This document shows positions 59,901-64,000 of a stretch of 64,000 bases of DNA, piece after piece. Numbering within the stretch: the stretch's first letter is position 1; each line of letters starts with the position of its first letter. Under the pieces are notes generated by a model. The model had not been told where the DNA came from. It made no database searches and saw only the letters and a list, made by a program, of their open reading frames with translations. The translations under genes and the position numbers were made by a program. This DNA comes from Ophthalmolycus amberensis (taxonomy: Eukaryota > Chordata > Actinopteri > Perciformes > Zoarcidae), in NCBI GenBank assembly GCA_024529925.1, contig JAFEUB010000908.1, positions 992,001 through 1,056,000 of the forward strand, given 5' to 3'.

Positions 59901-62900
59901 TCCTCTGTCACAAAATACAGAAGTCTCTCTTGCTTTGTCACTATCTTTGTCAACCACTTTCTCTCTCCAGGTATCAGCCTGTCAATGCATTTTATCCTAG
60001 TGACAAACTAAACATGTCAAACTTGTTATACGTAATTGGCTAAAAGTGTATGATGGCCTGGAGGGATAGATGACGTAAGGGTGAGGGTGTGTGGAACTCT
60101 TTGTATTGTGTTTGCATGTGTACCTAGCTCCTATAGCAACCTGTTAGGATCTATAAACAGGATATTTCATGCTGAAGAAAATTACTTATTTTTTTTTATA
60201 GTGTGTTTGGATGTCTGCTGTTCACATTCAAAGTGGACAAAGTGGAATGTATAGTATCTGATACGGATCAGTCAGTCCTTGAGGGTCACCTGCAGGCAGC
60301 GAATGTCTTTGGTTATCCTCCTGTAACTGTTTTGTTAACCCCTCATTGCACTCTCACAACGGCACACTTCATTTTCCACTTCAAAACACTGTGCCCTGCT
60401 CTGAGTAGCCTGAGGGGGGCTTCTGAGGCTCTTCATCCTGAATTTGAAAACCTCACACAGGTAGTGATTTAGAGACTGGTTCCAGGCCAGCATATTCTTA
60501 TGCATTCAGCTCCTAAACAATAGCCACATGTGTGTTTCACTGCTGTGTTTTTTTTTTTTTTATAAGCTCCCCTACTGTGCTAAAAGCTGGTAGTAGCTGC
60601 ATGGATGCCTAACCTGCTGAATCAGCCAATTGAATGTTGGTTGAGGAGGTGTTGTGGGGCTAGTTAACTAACTTTAACATAATGACAGCAACATACCAAG
60701 TGGCTGGAAGTCTTCAACAGAGTGAACACGCAGTCACTGGTGAATATGAGCACGTCAGAGTTATTGCTCCCAGATTCAGTGTCAGATTTAAATGAGACCT
60801 TTGTAGTCTAGCTTTTTTGTCTTTCAAGGGTCTTTTTATTGATTCTCAATAACGAATAAAACGGTGACTGTACACAACACATCCATCTGCTAAAACAATA
60901 AAAAACACGCATACAACCACATATATTCTAAGATATGGGTAATAAAGTTAAAATTACAGATAAAAGAATAGAATAGAAAAAATATCTATAATATACCTTA
61001 TTAGTAACAGAAATAGTAAGTAGAGAAATAATGGACACAGAAAATGTATATATAGGATAGGAAAAGAAAAATGAATGAATAAATCAAATCAAATAAATAT
61101 ATTATGAAGGGGCATCACACTTTGCAAAATTGACTGTCCGTTCCCCAGTTAGTGGTTAATGGGTTAATGGAGTCTTCTCTAGACATAATGTCTCTAATCG
61201 AGCTTGAGTGGGAAAGAGGGGCGGATTCCTTCCACTTAAGTAATGGGGGTTTTATGTAGAATTTTTCCAGTCACGGCTGGCTTCATCAGGAGTGGAAAAG
61301 AGTTTAGACTGAGCCCACTGATGAACTCCTCTCAGGCGCCAGTCCCTCCGAGTGTGGTTCCCCCAAGCTAACCTCAACATCTGAGTCCTGCGGTCTATAG
61401 CTGAAAAGCATCCTCATCAGGTGGCTTTAAAGAGCAGCAGTCTATGCATGGACCACACATGTTCCTAAACCCAACACATACAAAGAGGAAATGGACATAC
61501 ACACACACACACATAATGACACAGGATGCAGAATAAACTGTATGGCACCTGCTTGGCAGTATAGCTCCTACATTTAAAGGCAACACGTTCTGTAAATCCT
61601 TCTTCTTTTGACAGAATCAGTCATGTGCCCGTGATCACATATTTTCATCTACACCCTCATCCAATAAGGAATCAGATTTTCTTTTGTTATGTGCACAAAA
61701 TGTAGTTGAGACCCCGTGTAAACTTGCATTCATTCTCTCTCTTCAGATGTTCGGTTGCGGTGCTGTGGCCCAGCTGGTGTTGAGTGGTGGTTCCCATGGC
61801 ATGTTCCTCACAGTCAACTTTGCCTTCGGCTTCGCTGCCATGTTAGGCATCCTGGTCTGTGGCCAGATATCAGGTACACAACGTTTCTCAGACAAATTCA
61901 ATATGCAGGAGCACATTTTCACCAGCTTTGTACCTTGTGTTAAGTACATCTGGAGTCTGAGTGTATATTTCGTTGATGTTGTTGCACTTCATGGTCGATA
62001 ATATGTACTGACATACTGTCACCATGTACATTTACAGGTGGTCATCTGAACCCTGCAGTGACCTTTGCCCTATGCCTGCTCGGAAGAGAGCCCTGGAGGA
62101 AGTTCCCCGTGTACTTCCTCTTTCAGACAATCGGTAGTTTCTTTGGTGCTGCTATCATTTTCGGCATGTACTACGGTAAGGGATGACTCCAGATGTGGAG
62201 CCACATGTCAAAAATGTATGTTATTACAACCATATGTGAACAGATTTGTGTTTTAGGCTTCGCACAGTCTACGTGTGTTATTTAGACAACCTATCTAAAC
62301 AAGAAAATATTTCATGCTATATTTTGTTGCTTGTATCCCTTTAGATGCCCTGTGGGACTTTCCTGGAGCTTTCAATGTGACTGGGCCTAATGCCACAGCT
62401 GGCATTTTTGCTACGTACCCTGGAAAACATCTCACTATTGTCAATGGATTCTTTGACCAGGTACCCCTTTGAAATGAAAACAGCTGTCATACTCTAAAAC
62501 ATTTTAAAATATAGGTGATACAACTCAGGTGTCCAACTCACGATCATCTCGTACATGTACCTCTCTCCAACACAGATCATTGGCACAGCAGCGCTGATTG
62601 TGTGTATTCTGGCTATTATGGATCCATTCAACAACCCCATCCCCCAAGGACTGGAAGCCTTTACTGTGGGATTTGTGGTTCTGGTCATTGGATTGTCGAT
62701 GGGCTTTAACTCTGGCTATGCTGTCAATCCTGCCAGAGACCTCGGACCACGTCTTTTCACCGCTATTGCTGGGTGGGGCAGCGAAGTTTTCACGTAAGTG
62801 CAGAGATTTTAAAGTATTTTCTGCATCCACTGTTTATCTCTGTGAACACTCTCAGTACTCACTGTCCTTGTCCCCTTCAGACAAAGAAGAAAACTCAACT

Positions 62901-63127
62901 CTTTTTTTTTTTTGTCACTCCTCAGGGTTAGAAAAGGCTGGTTCCTGGTGCCTGTTTTTGCCCCATTCCTTGGCACCATCGTCGGTGTGATCATCTACCA
63001 GGTGATGGTTGGCTTCCATGTGGAGGGAGAAGTGCGTGACCAGAAAGGCCTCGAGGAGGAGAATGTCCAACTCACCGACGTCGCCACTAATGACAAAACC
63101 AATGACAAAACCAAAACCGTGCACTGA
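56968..63127 (+). CDS. aqp3: Aquaporin-3 (aquaglyceroporin), six exons
   Basis: Exons 56968-57075, 61747-61873, 62038-62175, 62345-62460, 62576-62793, 62926-63127, all GT-AG; 909 bp, 302 aa (human 292). The start MGRQKVYLDKLSRFFQIRNL follows the TATA-like promoter. Aquaporin landmarks: first NPA at residues 83-85 (GGHLNPAVTF), second NPA at about 214-216 in GYAVNPARDLGPR, where the Asp after NPAR is the aquaglyceroporin mark; six membrane segments; a possible N-glycosylation region NVTGPNATAG in the third outer loop. It conducts water, glycerol and urea in basolateral epithelial membranes such as gill, gut and skin. The C-tail is hydrophilic with a repeated NDKTNDKTK. Order NOL6 then AQP3 matches human 9p13. 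Intron 1 (4.7 kb) is loaded with transposons. No frame breaks. Confidence 0.97.
57900..59516 (+). mobile_element. 5'-truncated L2-type LINE, split by a later insertion
   Basis: An open frame at 57941-58180 reads LLLPYEPSRPLRSSGTGLLS and ends FSAPHIWNKVPES then SFKSRLKTFLFAAAFN, the C-terminus typical of fish L2/CR1-clade reverse transcriptase proteins. The matching 3' tail (GTGAAGCACTTTGAATTACC and AATGTGCTATACAAATAAAC) appears only at 59451-59510, after the piggyBac-type element at 58308-59441. Removing that element rejoins the tail to the body. It is a dead copy inside aqp3 intron 1. Confidence 0.88.
58308..59441. mobile_element. piggyBac-type non-autonomous foldback element
   Basis: TTAA at both edges (58308-58311 and 59438-59441). 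Ends TTAACCTTCCTCCTGTGTTA and, inverted, TTAACCTTCCTCTTGTGTTA differ at one base. Inside, two 212 bp arms, 58701-58912 and 59216-59427, are essentially perfect inverted repeats about a 303 bp centre. Palindromic words such as GGGTCGGCACCGACCC and GGGTCGGTTTCGACCC recur in both arms. No transposase is present. It is inserted in the tail of an L2 element. Confidence 0.9.
59517..61746. other. Rest of aqp3 intron 1
   Basis: AT-rich, with short poly-T/poly-A runs (60549-60562, 60890-61090). No exon recognised. The stretch 60830-61390 could be an old retroelement 3' end but nothing definite is visible. Confidence 0.4.
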
Positions 63128-63279
63128 TTGTGTTCGAGAGCTACACACTCTAACACTTGCACATTCTGTAAATACCGACACATTCCAGCATTTTTCCTTC
63201 CAGCCATAACTGGTATTTTGTTTTTACAAACTATCTTCACAGCTGTTGGGTTATCTCTCAAATTAGCTGTGTGTTTGTG

Positions 63280-63285
63280 AATAAA
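63280..63285 (+). terminator. aqp3 polyadenylation signal
   Basis: AATAAA about 155 bp after the aqp3 stop codon at 63125-63127. Confidence 0.75.
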
Positions 63286-63478
63286 GCCCCCTCTCTTAAC
63301 ATTATCATGTATTATATTATAGAGAATGAGTGTGTGTAGAGTGGAGAAACACAACTTCAGAATTACATTAATTCTTTTAGGAGATGAACATTTGGATCTT
63401 CGAGTCTATAGCACTCCAGATTGAACAGTATTGTATGCTTCATACTCATGTAGTTTAATAGAAGTTTTCACATTGTAG

Positions 63479-63482
<4 letters not shown>

Positions 63483-63572
<90 letters not shown>
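63483..63572. repeat. TA microsatellite in two blocks
   Basis: Two long AT/TA tracts separated by GAGACA. Apparent ORFs across it are repeat translation. Confidence 0.95.
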
Positions 63573-63575
<3 letters not shown>

Positions 63576-64000
63576 GACGTGTGTTCACAATAACCAATTT
63601 ATTTGCATTTCCTCCGTCCAGAACGTTTCACTTTCACTATTAACATTTGAGTTCAGGAAAATTGTCAGGAAACTGGGAAATACAAATTTCAATCTTCAAC
63701 TTAAAAATTTACACATTGAAATATGCTGTACATTTTAAGTGAAGTGATGCTATCCATGTAGACTACGTCAACTCTGTTGTTTAGAGCTGACGCATGGTGA
63801 AGCTAAATCCTTCCCACAACATTCATCACGGCTATCTAAAAGCAGTCATAATAAAGCTGCTGTCTTTCTATATACGCTGACTTTGCCCTGTTTATGTCCA
63901 AACCGGCAACTCTTAAAGAAGCTTACAATTATTTTGATATGTCATCAGCTAGCAAACTTGATCATTTGGCCTTTATATGAACTAAATGTTACTAGAGGAA
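63573..64000. other. 3' flank of aqp3, nothing recognised
   Basis: AT-rich unique-looking sequence without recognisable exons. Confidence 0.5.

Noticed and set aside
63406..63597. Minus-strand ORF alternating Ile and Tyr
   Set aside because: It is a translation of the TA microsatellite.

Overview
The window is vertebrate nuclear DNA, most likely from a ray-finned (teleost, probably percomorph) fish. Genes are split by canonical GT-AG introns, repeats are typical fish types (hAT and piggyBac MITEs, an L2-type LINE, a tRNA-derived SINE, abundant CA/TG microsatellites), and the recognisable proteins are vertebrate single-copy genes. The species cannot be named from sequence alone.

Layout. Positions 1-24.6 kb: no recognisable gene; it holds microsatellites, a palindromic TTAA-flanked MITE (1762-2064), a macrosatellite of three tandem ~1.2 kb units with AGT-type trinucleotide arrays and G-quadruplex-like blocks (4904-8590), and a GC-richer possible promoter/5' exon near 15.1-16.26 kb. 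Positions 24.6-34.5 kb: WDR54 on the minus strand (10 exons) head-to-head with a C2orf81 homologue on the plus strand, sharing a promoter with an RFX X-box and a CRE-like site. WDR54 has two single-base frameshifts. A ~1.8 kb copy of its 3' end and downstream flank sits inside C2orf81, which also has its own frameshift.

Positions 35.1-50.7 kb: NOL6, a complete 26-exon gene (1143 aa by my assembly). Its introns hold two antisense nested genes: a two-exon, two-BED-finger hAT transposase-derived gene (intron 14) and a three-exon CART neuropeptide gene with its own TATA/CRE promoter (intron 22). Introns 4 and 12 carry hAT elements and intron 22 carries a further one. Positions 50.7-56.9 kb: intergenic, with a hAT MITE and a SINE. 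Positions 56.97-63.13 kb: AQP3, complete in six exons (302 aa); its first intron holds an L2 remnant split by a piggyBac-type foldback element. The remainder is an AT-rich 3' flank.

The genes are not one pathway: rRNA processing (NOL6), an epithelial water/glycerol channel (AQP3), an appetite/stress neuropeptide (CART), and a probably cilia- or testis-linked pair (WDR54/C2orf81, inferred from the X-box). The most notable features are the antisense nested genes in NOL6 and the recent duplication linking the damaged WDR54/C2orf81 pair. All exon boundaries were worked out by hand from splice signals, reading frame and remembered family similarity; no search was run.
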